Source of the DNA: Candidatus Bathyarchaeota archaeon
Lineage (GTDB): Archaea; Thermoproteota; Bathyarchaeia; Bathyarchaeales; Bathycorpusculaceae
Reading direction: 5' to 3'
Assembly (NCBI GenBank): GCA_013388895.1
Contig: JACAEK010000024.1
Coordinates: 62,001-126,000, forward strand
DNA: 64,000 nucleotides
In this document: positions 16,008 through 24,044 of the stretch, piece after piece
Layout: each line of letters begins with the position of its first letter
How positions within the stretch are numbered: position 1 is the first letter of the stretch
Notes under the pieces: model-generated
What the model was told of the DNA's origin: nothing
The model's database searches: none
What the model saw: only the letters and a program-made list of their open reading frames with translations
Made by a program: the position numbers and the translations under genes

Positions 16008-16718
16008 ATGAAAGGTGGAATGTGGACTATAAGAGGACGACCTAGAGGTCGCCATCATTCATATTTCGAAACTAGGGTCCTTGAGTACCTTGTAACACTT
16101 TCTACGAAACATGAAATCAACCCAGCGGAATTTTTTGAGGCAATTGTACGCGCGTGGAAGAACCGAAAAGCTGTGTGCCATGGATTGACTATTGAATTTC
16201 GCAGTAAGAAAAAAGATTGTGCCATGTTTCTCATAACAAAAGGTCACATGGTTATTGCTCAATTTCCAGTGCCAGAAAGCATCCTCAAGATAACTAACCC
16301 ACTCAAAGAATCTGACTATATACGCGAACGCATTCAACATGCTTGCGAAGTGAAAAAGAGAAAGGCGCTTGCCTCTGGCAATGTACAAATCGAAGATTTA
16401 AAGGCGGGCATGAAAAAAATCAAGCTAAAAGCACAAATTGTCGAAATTACAGAGCCAAAACAAGTTCTAACAAGGTTGAACGATTACGCTATTTTTGCTA
16501 AGGCAACCCTTTTTGACAAAACTGGCACGATTAAACTAACTTTATGGAATGGACGAATCAACATGGTTTCCCTGAATGATATAGTTCAAGTTGAAAATGG
16601 CAGTGTCATTATGTTTCGAGGTGAAAAGCAACTAGAAATCAGAAGAAATGCCACACTCGAAGTGGTAAAATCAGCCAATTCGATTCAACAAAACACAACA
16701 TGTAGTCAAATTAACTGA
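16008..16718 (+). CDS. OB-fold nucleic-acid-binding protein (SSB/RPA-like)
   Basis: From ATG 16008 (AGGTGA upstream) the 236-residue protein has an N-terminal alpha/beta region of unknown type. This includes FEAIVRAWKNRKAVCHGLTIEF. A C-terminal OB fold spans about residues 125-225, with KIKLKAQIVEITEPKQV, DKTGTIKLTLWNGRI and EIRRNATLEVV. The OB part matches archaeal RPA/SSB-type single-strand binding domains. Coupling to aIF1A suggests a role in RNA or translation, but binding specificity cannot be read. Confidence 0.75.
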   Translation: MKGGMWTIRGRPRGRHHSYFETRVLEYLVTLSTKHEINPAEFFEAIVRAWKNRKAVCHGLTIEFRSKKKDCAMFLITKGHMVIAQFPVPESILKITNPLKESDYIRERIQHACEVKKRKALASGNVQIEDLKAGMKKIKLKAQIVEITEPKQVLTRLNDYAIFAKATLFDKTGTIKLTLWNGRINMVSLNDIVQVENGSVIMFRGEKQLEIRRNATLEVVKSANSIQQNTTCSQIN

Positions 16719-16880
16719 ATTTACGAAACAAGACGCTCTGAATATCATATTATTTTACATATTAGATTGGTGTTAAACCGAAAGCGGAAATTTATGGCAA
16801 CGAAAAATGAACTAAAACGCAAGACTCTCTCAAATCAAACTCTTCAAATTGCACCTTCTCAAAAACGCTAATGTTAGAAG

Positions 16881-16990
16881 CGCCGGGAGTGGGATTTGAA
16901 CCCACGCGGCCCCGAGAGGCCACAGGCTGTTAGGCACTTATGCTTAAAGTGTTTCCAGGCCTGCTCCCTACCTGGCTAGGAGACCCCGGC
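16881..16990 (-). tRNA. tRNA-Ser (GGA) with intron
   Basis: On the minus strand from 16990: acceptor GCCGGGG/TCCCGGC, discriminator G at 16881, T arm GTGGG-TTCAAAT-CCCAC. A long variable arm (GGCC...GGCC type) is present, as expected for Ser. The anticodon stem CAGGC/GCCTG encloses loop CTGGAA-A with anticodon GGA. A 24-nt insert sits at the canonical 37/38 position. CCA is not encoded. Confidence 0.92.
16929..16952 (-). other. tRNA-Ser intron at position 37/38
   Basis: The 24-base intron folds around CACTT/AAGTG (16951-16947 with 16939-16935). It is flanked by three-base bulges AAA and ACA, and the outer helix is the anticodon stem. The central helix has only two clear GC pairs, so it is an imperfect but correctly spaced bulge-helix-bulge. 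Confidence 0.8.
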
Positions 16991-17003
16991 ACTGGGGGCT
17001 TAA

Positions 17004-17014
17004 ACTTATTTATG
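17004..17014 (-). promoter_or_regulatory. TATA-like element for tRNA-Ser
   Basis: The minus-strand CATAAATAAGT lies about 15-25 bases before the tRNA 5' end. It is the only AT-rich box near the gene. Confidence 0.35.
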
Positions 17015-17079
17015 TTGAAAGGATTTAATGCTTATTTGTCTGTCTCTCAAAGTCGCATTGACATATATGGTGGTATTGT

Positions 17080-17307
17080 TTGAAGATAAATAGAAAATAT
17101 GAGATGGTTCTGTTTGCGGTTTTCGTGTCGATGGGCATGTCCTTCGCAATGTCTCTTGTGCTGACCATAGTAAACTTGGGCTTTGTTCCTGGCTTTCTTC
17201 AGAAATGGTTAAGCGCCTTTGCGGTCGGCTTTTTGGTGAGTGTTCCAGCGTCGCTTATAATAATTCCAGTCGTAAGAATAATCGTAGGCAAATTAACAAC
17301 GGATTAA
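17080..17307 (+). CDS. DUF2798 two-helix membrane protein
   Basis: The 75-residue protein matches DUF2798. A basic N-terminus is followed by a helix with FVSMGMSFAMSLVLTIVN, then FLQKWLSAFAVGFLVSVPASL and the closing VVRIIVGKL. The family has no known activity. TTG 17080 is used because GGTGGT lies five bases before it; ATG 17104 is an alternative that would cut the conserved start. Confidence 0.85.
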   Translation: MKINRKYEMVLFAVFVSMGMSFAMSLVLTIVNLGFVPGFLQKWLSAFAVGFLVSVPASLIIIPVVRIIVGKLTTD

Positions 17308-17321
17308 TTAAGAAAAAGGGC

Positions 17322-17939
17322 TTATCGTTTCTGCGCGAATAATACACGATAGCCGCTTTCCCGTGAAAGAATGTCAAAATTGCCAAACCTCTCTTCAAAG
17401 ATGGCTTTCATTCTTTTTCCCGCAATCTTTGACCTTAAAACCATCTGAAGAGTGGCATTACTTGCCATGCGTTCCGGCGCTTCACAGATAATCGCTTTTA
17501 CTGTTTGCATTCCAGCACTTACTGGTGGGTTCGAAAGAACACAGTCAAACGTTAACCCTTTAACGGGCTCGTATAGGCAGCCGCGTTTGATTTCCACATT
17601 GTGTACACAATTAATTTTAGCGTTTTGTTTTGCAAGCCAAACTGCCCGCTCGTTAACGTCAACCATCATAACATGCAAATCAGGATTAGAGGCAGCAACT
17701 GTTATGCCAACAGCGCCATAACCGCATCCGACATCTAAAACACTGCCTTTTTCAGGCAGAATCATAGACTCAATAAGAAGTCTCGTTCCCAAATCAATTC
17801 GTGTTTTGGAGAAAACACCTGAAGCAGTTAGGAATCTGAAGGATTTTCCGCCGAAATACGTGTGAATTGTGCCCAACCGCATTTCAGATTTTGGCTGAGC
17901 CACAAAATAATGGTCTGTTTCTCTGCCTTTTCTACGCAT
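17322..17939 (-). CDS. RsmC/MTS-type class I methyltransferase
   Basis: From ATG 17939 the 205-residue protein shows an MTS fold. It contains an N-terminal TYFGGKSFRFLTASGVFSKTRID, motif I VLDVGCGYGAVGI and the catalytic NPPVSAG (N-P-P-x type). The NPP motif indicates methylation of an exocyclic amino group, usually guanine N2 of rRNA or tRNA. The start overlaps the TAA of cbf5 (TAATG), so the two are translationally coupled, which supports an RNA-modification role. Confidence 0.88.
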   Translation of the reverse strand: MRRKGRETDHYFVAQPKSEMRLGTIHTYFGGKSFRFLTASGVFSKTRIDLGTRLLIESMILPEKGSVLDVGCGYGAVGITVAASNPDLHVMMVDVNERAVWLAKQNAKINCVHNVEIKRGCLYEPVKGLTFDCVLSNPPVSAGMQTVKAIICEAPERMASNATLQMVLRSKIAGKRMKAIFEERFGNFDILSRESGYRVLFAQKR

Positions 17940-18971
17940 TATTTTTCGCCGCTTTTCCAAACTCTTGGATATGTGCCTCTAGGCAGTAGGACACGTTCAG
18001 TTTTGGCAACAACGCCATGTTCCATGTTCAGAATCTCTTCTGTTGATGCAAATGTTTTGGCTAAGGCTATGGCCTCGCCTTTCAAAGTTAAAACTGCTAC
18101 TAATGCACCATTATTTATTCCAGTTTCAAGGGACAAGACGCCTGGGGCTGTAAGGTTAGCTCCGTGGCAGATGGCGTCTACAGCCGAATCTCGAATATAG
18201 ACTTTAGGAACTAGAGTCAGTGCTGTTTCCATGGGTTGTATGAATTTTCTCAACGTTGATTCGTCTTTATGCTGTTGCCACTCGATAAACCAGTAAGCCA
18301 CATCATGCAACGTTACAAAAGTTTCACTGTTTTCAACGAAGGGTCCAGCTCTGGTTCTGCGCAGTTCTTGCATGTGGGCGCCGCAACCTAAAACTTCGCC
18401 TACGTCGTAGCATAGTTTGCGTATGTATGTTCCGCCTTCGCATCCTACTTGGAACAGTACATTGCGTTCTTCCTTTTCCAGAAAATCAATATAGTAAATT
18501 TTGCGTGTTCGCAGTTGACGTTTAACAGAAGCCCTTAAAGGCGGACGCTGATAAATCGTATCTTCAAACTCTTTGAGAACCTCGTTCACTCGTTTTTCTG
18601 ATGCGTCACTGTGCAGTTTCATTACGCAGACGTATTCTTTTCCGCTGTGCAACAGTGCCTGAACAGTCTTTGTAGACTCTTCAAGTGTGACGGGTAAGAC
18701 GCCGGTCACTTTGGGATTTCTCTGGCTTAACTCTTTAAGCCTCTAGAGTCCCGCCGTGACCAACCTGCTTAAGGTTCAGGATGCGTTTAACCCAAGCCGC
18801 AACTTCATGGCTTGTTGGACCCGCTGGTTTGTCAAGGTTTATGACGCCATAGCGCATGTATTCTTCAGCTGGTCTTTCTTCAGGTTTATGTCCATAGCGA
18901 ACGTTTGTCTTATCCTCGGTTTTCACCATTAACTTGCGTTCAATTTCCCATGGAGCAAGACTTTTCGGCAT
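17939..18971 (-). CDS. cbf5: tRNA/rRNA pseudouridine synthase Cbf5, interrupted by a 25-nt intron
   Basis: Joining 18971-18743 to 18717-17939 gives a 335-residue Cbf5, the catalytic subunit of H/ACA RNPs. The TruB core begins with INLDKPAGPTSHEV near residue 44. The catalytic motif GHGGTLDPKVTGVLP spans the splice junction, with the Asp codon split G|AT. The C-terminal PUA domain covers about residues 255-325 (PKVYIRDSAVDAICHGA). Without splicing the first frame ends at GGTLEA-stop, so removal of the intron is required for a complete enzyme. The gene overlaps the methyltransferase gene downstream and is divergent from the lycopene cyclase-domain gene. Confidence 0.93.
18718..18742 (-). other. 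25-nt bulge-helix-bulge intron in cbf5
   Basis: The RNA folds as a perfect motif. The outer helix is GGGA/TCCC, the central 4-bp helix CTCT/AGAG, the 5' bulge AGA and the 3' bulge AAA. The inner stem is GGCTTAA/TTAAGCC with loop AGAG. Cutting each bulge after its second base joins CTCTAG to ATCCC and restores Thr-Leu-Asp-Pro-Lys. This is the substrate of the archaeal tRNA splicing endonuclease. Confidence 0.93.
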
Positions 18972-19166
18972 AAGCTAATACATCACTCCTACAGGTTAAA
19001 AGAAAGGTTTTGGAGGTATAAGAGCTTAAGCATGGTCGAGATTATGTTTCCTATTGATTGGTCAAAACAGCAACTCTTTTTTGGCGAAAAAGTTAACGAA
19101 CGTCTCAGTAGTGTGCACACGAATTTATAAGAGCTACATCGGATACATTTTTGTGGAGAGATTTTA

Positions 19167-19472
19167 ATGCTCGAATATTTAGCCATCATGTTGATTTTCA
19201 CGCTTCCCCTCATTTTGTATGCTGCCTACAAAAGACGTTTCAAAGCTTTGGGTTTAGCTGCACTTATGGGTTTAGCAATAGGCATGCCGTGGGACACCAT
19301 CTCCGCTGGCATTCTTAAAACGTGGTCTTGGAATGAAGAACAATTAATTGGTGTGTGGATTGGATGGCTACCCTTAGAAGAATATTTGTTCATGGTTTTG
19401 GTTCCCATGATGCTTATAGGTGGAGCATTAATCTTCAAGATTGACCTTTATATATGCAATAACAAAGAGTAG
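19167..19472 (+). CDS. lycopene cyclase-domain membrane protein (single repeat)
   Basis: The 101-residue protein has three membrane helices. It shows the lycopene cyclase (CrtYc/CarR-type) signature: WDT near residue 43, then WSWN, and WLPLEEYLF near residue 71. Characterised heterodimeric cyclases use two such subunits; only one repeat is present here and no phytoene synthase gene is visible. It may act in C40 or archaeal isoprenoid chemistry or be a pseudo-subunit. GGAGAG precedes ATG 19167, and a TATA-like AATTTATAAG lies near 19123. Confidence 0.82.
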   Translation: MLEYLAIMLIFTLPLILYAAYKRRFKALGLAALMGLAIGMPWDTISAGILKTWSWNEEQLIGVWIGWLPLEEYLFMVLVPMMLIGGALIFKIDLYICNNKE

Positions 19473-19494
19473 CATCATGACTGAAAAGTGCGAT

Positions 19495-19779
19495 TTAAGT
19501 CAAGACTGGCTTGATTGACTGCACCATTTTATCAAGCTTGCCCTCTGCTTTCAATGCTTCTGTAATTTCTTCGTCTGACGCATCCCGTGTAATTGCGATT
19601 TTTTCTTGTGTGGGTTCAACATGGTTTGTGTTGGCTCTTCGCCTTCTTACACCCGTAACCGTTTTGGGACCAGTTATTAGTATGAAGCTCTTGTCGATTA
19701 CGTCCACTATGACGCATTTTTTTCCGGCTTCTCTGCCTGTTAGTTTTACGCAGATTCTGCCAACTTCTATTACTGGCAC
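19495..19779 (-). CDS. rpl14e: 50S ribosomal protein eL14
   Basis: The 94-residue protein matches eL14. A KOW-type barrel opens with VIEVGRICVKLTGREAGKKC, followed by VDVIDKSFILITGP and VRRRRANTNHVEP. A C-terminal helix ends in LDKMVQSIKPVLT. The start is GTG 19779, with AAAGGAGG ahead of it; the longer open frame upstream lacks homology. In archaea eL14 is often near cbf5, as here. Confidence 0.95.
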   Translation of the reverse strand: MPVIEVGRICVKLTGREAGKKCVIVDVIDKSFILITGPKTVTGVRRRRANTNHVEPTQEKIAITRDASDEEITEALKAEGKLDKMVQSIKPVLT

Positions 19780-19849
19780 ATTAAAACCTCCTTTACGAAA
19801 CAGGATTAGAAAACCGTTCAAACATGTATTTATCAGTTGCGTGCGTTGC

Positions 19850-20266
19850 TTATGGACAGAATAGGCATTGCCCCTTTCGCTTCTGCTGTGCAATCCACGC
19901 TTCTAAGCCGATTTTCCTCATTTCTTTGGCGTTTTCAACGGTTCTTTTGTGGTGAGAAACGTCGTCTGTGGCAAATTTTTTAACAATTGTGCATGGAAAA
20001 TCTTCACATTGAAAACAATAGTTAAGCCCCTTGTTTTTGGCACAAAGCAGCATTTTGCAGTCAGAACTCCAGTGATTGTCGGGCGGACCTCTGCATCCCA
20101 TGCATGTTATCTGTTCTGGTTTTAAGGGTTCATTGCGTTCTTTTTTGAACCAGTCCAGTATTTCGTTGCGCAGTTTTTCATTTCCACGACCAGCTTGGTA
20201 TATGTCGCATTGTGCGCAGTTTAAACCACAATTAGAAATAACCCATTCAGACAAGTTTTCAGTCAT
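19850..20266 (-). CDS. DUF3795 cysteine-rich protein
   Basis: The 138-residue protein carries the DUF3795 pattern of cysteines. It has ISNCGLNCAQCDIYQAG near the N-terminus, then ITCMGCRG, DCKMLLCAKNKGLNYCFQCEDFPC, and a terminal QCLFCP. The cysteines probably bind zinc or an iron-sulfur cluster. The function of the family is unknown. It lies just upstream of eL14 with a separate start. Confidence 0.85.
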   Translation of the reverse strand: MTENLSEWVISNCGLNCAQCDIYQAGRGNEKLRNEILDWFKKERNEPLKPEQITCMGCRGPPDNHWSSDCKMLLCAKNKGLNYCFQCEDFPCTIVKKFATDDVSHHKRTVENAKEMRKIGLEAWIAQQKRKGQCLFCP

Positions 20267-20330
20267 TCCATTCCACTCTCTCTAGAGTATCTAACCAGAC
20301 ATTTTAAGCAAACACAAAGTGATTGCCGTC

Positions 20331-21362
20331 TTATGCCAGTGAAGAATATGCGTGTGCATAGAAGAAAGTGACCCAAGATTCTCTCCGCAAAAATGATGGA
20401 GAACGGGGAAGGGCAGCGAATTTCTGAACGTCTCTTTTTTGAAGTTCGTCCATTATGGCGAAATATGGAGACAGAAATCTTTCGTTGCTAGTGAGAATGT
20501 AAGCTTTGCCTATTGCAGTCGCTAGATGAGCGTTCCAAGCATTCTCATCAATGTGCCTCGAGACAAACCTGCTGGGAAGACGAGGCAAGAAATCCTTTAA
20601 TAGCATCTCTTCTACAGTTTCTTCGTTTAAGCAGGATATTGATGCTAAGGCTTTGTTTGCGTTTTTGGAAAAGAAATCGTGACCACCAAGACCCTTATGA
20701 CGTGGTTCTCTTTCCGCTTTTGAAAAAGGATTTTCTTTGTTGACTATGCTTCTTTCTACAAAAGTTTTAGCAGTCTTAAGCCATCTCTGTCTTTTCAGCG
20801 TCTTTGCTGCTAGACCTAAGCAGTGAGCCATCCAGAAAGGGTCACAGTATTCTCTGCCTTCAGTTGACTTTAGCTTTTTAAGGTGGTTTTCTAAGCGGTT
20901 TCCAGCTTGCAGAATTAACTGTTCGTATCTGTTGTCGTTGAAAGCTTTCGTGTAGAAGGTTCCGCTGAACAGTATGTGAGAATAGTCATAGAGACTCTTG
21001 TTTTCTGATTCGTTTTTGCCTATGAACCTCTTCCAATTGTTGACTATGTATTCCCAAGCCCATTCAATGTTACGCTGGAAAGATTGTTCACGAAAGGCGT
21101 TTGTGTAGTATGACCAGACCCAAATTGCTTCAAGCGTGTCATGAAAATCTTCAAGGATTGGAAAAGCGCCTTCGTCTGCAGAGTTGCCAATTTCCCATGG
21201 GCAGACGCTACCGTGTAAGGTGCCTTTTTCAACATAAGGTTTAATGATTTGGCATTTTACAAGAAATTCTGAGGCTTGTCTGAAATGAGTCTTTAGGTTT
21301 TGTCTATGTCGGATGAGTTTTTCCTGAAACATTTTCTGTTTCTTTGTCACTTTCTTCTTCAC
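20331..21362 (-). CDS. helical protein of unknown function, possibly alpha/alpha-toroid
   Basis: The 343-residue protein is mostly helical, with many aromatic residues and repeated helix pairs. Examples are DTLEAIWVWSYYTNAF, NIEWAWEYIVNNWKRF and CDPFWMAHCLGLAAKTL. This recalls alpha/alpha-toroid proteins such as six-hairpin glycosidases or prenyl cyclases, but no catalytic signature is recognised. It starts only a base after the M20 peptidase stop, so the two genes form an operon. Substrate and reaction are unknown. Confidence 0.6.
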   Translation of the reverse strand: MKKKVTKKQKMFQEKLIRHRQNLKTHFRQASEFLVKCQIIKPYVEKGTLHGSVCPWEIGNSADEGAFPILEDFHDTLEAIWVWSYYTNAFREQSFQRNIEWAWEYIVNNWKRFIGKNESENKSLYDYSHILFSGTFYTKAFNDNRYEQLILQAGNRLENHLKKLKSTEGREYCDPFWMAHCLGLAAKTLKRQRWLKTAKTFVERSIVNKENPFSKAEREPRHKGLGGHDFFSKNANKALASISCLNEETVEEMLLKDFLPRLPSRFVSRHIDENAWNAHLATAIGKAYILTSNERFLSPYFAIMDELQKRDVQKFAALPRSPSFLRRESWVTFFYAHAYSSLA

Positions 21363-21363
21363 G

Positions 21364-22722
21364 TTAGGTCATGAATCTTTCAACAACGTTATAGAGGACG
21401 CTTGTTCCGAACACGAGGTTTGCAGTTGAGATTCGCTCGTCTATGCCGTGGACTGTTTTTAGCATTTCTCCGTATGGCATATCAGCACGTAAAGGTTGAA
21501 AACCGTAGCATACGCTGCCAATTCTTCTGAAAAAGCGTGAGTCTGTTCCGCCAGTAAGCAGTGTAGGTGCCGCTGCGCAGTCTGGCTCGAATTCTTTAAG
21601 AGTATTTACAATAAGCTCGTAGAGTGGTGTATTTGCTGTGGATTCGGTTGGCTCGTTAGCTTGAATTGTTTCAAACTCCAGCTTTTCTAATTCAGCATCT
21701 TTTAGCAGGTTTTTTATTATGTTCATGGCGTCTGTTGGTGTTTGTCCAGGCAGAATTCGACAGTCAAAAACGGCTTCGCATTCTGATGGGATGATGTTTT
21801 CTTTTACGCCACCGTGGATTATTGTCGGTGTTATGGTCATTCTGAGTTTTGCTCGAATTTCTTCAGCCATGGTTTTATCAAAGTGTGCAAGCATGTCTAG
21901 AATTTGGTCGCTTCCGTCTGGGTTTTGAAGCATAGCTGTTACTGCTTGTTGTACCATTGGGTTTTCTTTAGCAACTTCTGTTAGGAACTGTTTTGCGGTT
22001 GGCACTATGTTGATTTTTGCGCGGTAGCTTCCAAGTATGTCAACAACTTTGTTCATGCGAAGTATAGCGTTGTCTGCGGCACCTGGCACCGAACCGTGTC
22101 CTGGTCTGCCTTTAGCTTTGACTTTAAACCAGTAGATTCCTTTCTCCGCTGTTTGGACAGTGTAGATGTTTTTGCCAGGCACTGGAATGGCTAAGCCGCC
22201 GCCCTCATTTATCACATAATCTGCACGAACTTTTTCTGGATAATTTTGGACTAGCCAGCCTGCTCCTGCTTCACCGCCTTTTTCTTCGTCGGCTGTTGCA
22301 GCCAGAATCACGTCGCCCTTAAGCCTAACGTTATTTCTTTTCAAAAGTTTCAAGACTATGGTTTCCATGGCTGTCATTGACTTCATATCTAAGGCGCCGC
22401 GTCCCCAAACAGAACCGTCTTTCACTAAACCAGAAAATGGGTCGACGCTCCACTCTTTTGGGTTTGCAGTAACCACGTCCAAATGCGAAAGCAAAAGCAA
22501 ATTTGGTTTTTCGCCTGTTCCTTTAAGGCGTGTGATTATGCTGCCTCTTCCTGGTGCTGATTCGAAAAGTTCGCATTTGAAGCCATCTTTTTCTAGGTTT
22601 GCTGCCAAGTATTTTGCTGCTTCTGTTTCGTTTCCGGGTGGGTTAGTTGTGTCTATGCGAAGTAAATCGCTGAGAAGGCTGGTAATCTCCTCTTCAATCT
22701 CTTTTAACAGTTGAGCACCCAT
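21364..22722 (-). CDS. M20-family metallopeptidase (ArgE/DapE/CPG2-like)
   Basis: The 452-residue protein is a di-zinc amidohydrolase. Metal-binding and catalytic motifs appear in order: LLLSHLDVV near residue 80, WGRGALDMK near residue 110 and ATADEEKGGEAG near residue 144. A dimerisation domain follows GHGSVPGAADN, and GGTDSRFFR is near the C-terminus. The family removes acyl groups or amino acids from peptides (ArgE, DapE, carboxypeptidases). The exact substrate is not clear. It is the first gene of a pair with the helical protein downstream. Confidence 0.92.
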   Translation of the reverse strand: MGAQLLKEIEEEITSLLSDLLRIDTTNPPGNETEAAKYLAANLEKDGFKCELFESAPGRGSIITRLKGTGEKPNLLLLSHLDVVTANPKEWSVDPFSGLVKDGSVWGRGALDMKSMTAMETIVLKLLKRNNVRLKGDVILAATADEEKGGEAGAGWLVQNYPEKVRADYVINEGGGLAIPVPGKNIYTVQTAEKGIYWFKVKAKGRPGHGSVPGAADNAILRMNKVVDILGSYRAKINIVPTAKQFLTEVAKENPMVQQAVTAMLQNPDGSDQILDMLAHFDKTMAEEIRAKLRMTITPTIIHGGVKENIIPSECEAVFDCRILPGQTPTDAMNIIKNLLKDAELEKLEFETIQANEPTESTANTPLYELIVNTLKEFEPDCAAAPTLLTGGTDSRFFRRIGSVCYGFQPLRADMPYGEMLKTVHGIDERISTANLVFGTSVLYNVVERFMT

Positions 22723-22785
22723 TTTGGCATCCCAATCTATGGCTTAGCGTATGACGTCTGGTTTACTTAAAATTTTGTTTTTAAT

Positions 22786-23376
22786 TTATTGTCTTTTTGC
22801 AGTATGCTGTAGTCGTGAAGTTGTTAGTTCGGCTAAGACTGCAAGGTCTTCTGTAGGCAGGTAGTTGTTTACTGAAGCGTCGAAGAGTATATTTGCAGAT
22901 GATTGAATTTCCTGGTCGCCTTGCCACAGAATGTAGGTCAATGGGATTTTCGGTAACGCTGCGATTTCCACAGATGCATCGCCATACGTAAGCTTAACTC
23001 CATCTAGGATTTTGCCTGCTTCTACGAGAATTTTTGGTTTGTCTCCAAACATTTTCGTTAAAGGGAAAACAGCTCTCTTCATAAACGCAGCTTCATAGGC
23101 ATGTCCGCCAGACAAGTCGGCAAACCTAATCAGCTTCCTTGCCCTTTCAATCGGCTCTACTCTAGAGTAATGCGCCAACAAAATATACAATGTTTCTGGA
23201 CTCCTCACATAAACGCGTTTCAAAATGTCGTAAACTTTCCCAGAACTTAGCTCAACAACATATCCCAGAAATTTTATACTATAATTAAAACCCAGCCTAC
23301 CACGTAGACTACGTATCTGTGTAGCATACACATCCCAGTTTCTCAATTTAGCTCTCACGCCGAAAGTGAAGACCAT
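22786..23376 (-). CDS. DUF3786-like protein
   Basis: The 196-residue protein resembles DUF3786 proteins found next to corrinoid/Fe-S systems in archaea. Features are LGYVVELSSGKVY near residue 37, LYILLAHYSRVE near residue 62, a helical centre, and LPKIPLTYILWQGDQE near residue 140, ending in helices. No catalytic residues are assigned. The identification rests on overall pattern only, so it is moderate. It is divergent from the phosphoesterase gene. Confidence 0.6.
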   Translation of the reverse strand: MVFTFGVRAKLRNWDVYATQIRSLRGRLGFNYSIKFLGYVVELSSGKVYDILKRVYVRSPETLYILLAHYSRVEPIERARKLIRFADLSGGHAYEAAFMKRAVFPLTKMFGDKPKILVEAGKILDGVKLTYGDASVEIAALPKIPLTYILWQGDQEIQSSANILFDASVNNYLPTEDLAVLAELTTSRLQHTAKRQ

Positions 23377-23453
23377 GTGATTATGAAACTTTTTGTCTTA
23401 AGGTTATTATTTTAGTATTTGCAAAGATATGTTAAGAGAGGAGAGGCTTCAAA

Positions 23454-23999
23454 GTGGCTGGCGAGCAAGCACAACTTTATACTAAACCGCCTGAATACTC
23501 CGCTGCCAAAATCGTCGGGTTAATATCTGACACGCACGTGCCCGTGAGGGCTAGGAATCTGCCGAGAAGAGTCTTCGAAGTGTTCGAGAAGGCGGATTAT
23601 ATTGTGCATGCGGGCGATTTAGTGCAGTTAACCGTTATCGACGAGTTGGAGCAGCTTGCGCCCGTTTTGGCTGTTTACGGCAACATGGACGGCCCGGAGA
23701 TTCGGGGGGAACTTCCAAAAATGAACAGAGTTAAGGTTTTTGACTGGAAAATCGGAGTCATGCACAATCCTGGAGCACTTTTTGGTATGGGAAAAATGCG
23801 CGAAATCGCCAAAGGAAATGGCTTTAACGTTATGGTTTATGGACACACGCACACTTCAAACATGAAATGGGAAGAAAACACACTTTTCATAAACCCTGGA
23901 AGCCCAACAAATCCCATTCCACCTTTCATAACTAAGCCCACAGTAGCTTTACTAAAAATAACAAAAGAAAAAATCACACCAGAAATAATCCAAATCTAG
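23454..23999 (+). CDS. YfcE/MJ0936-type metallophosphoesterase
   Basis: The 181-residue protein has the calcineurin-like phosphodiesterase motifs in order: GLISDTHVPV near residue 22, VHAGDLV near residue 51, YGNMDGPEI near residue 75, and VYGHTHTSN near residue 128. FINPGSPTNP closes the active site. Family members hydrolyse phosphodiesters such as 2',3'-cyclic nucleotides with Mn or Ni. The start is GTG 23454, placed after GAGAGG. Confidence 0.92.
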   Translation: MAGEQAQLYTKPPEYSAAKIVGLISDTHVPVRARNLPRRVFEVFEKADYIVHAGDLVQLTVIDELEQLAPVLAVYGNMDGPEIRGELPKMNRVKVFDWKIGVMHNPGALFGMGKMREIAKGNGFNVMVYGHTHTSNMKWEENTLFINPGSPTNPIPPFITKPTVALLKITKEKITPEIIQI

Positions 24000-24044
24000 A
24001 GTTGGGAAAAATTTTTAGAATCATATTGTAAATAAAAAGAAAGG

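Noticed and set aside
18735-18971. Cbf5 as a frameshifted pseudogene
   Set aside because: The break coincides exactly with a perfect bulge-helix-bulge whose removal restores the conserved catalytic motif. Random frameshift does not explain this.
19780-19893. N-terminal extension of eL14
   Set aside because: eL14 proteins begin at PVIEVG, and GTG 19779 has AAAGGAGG directly before it.
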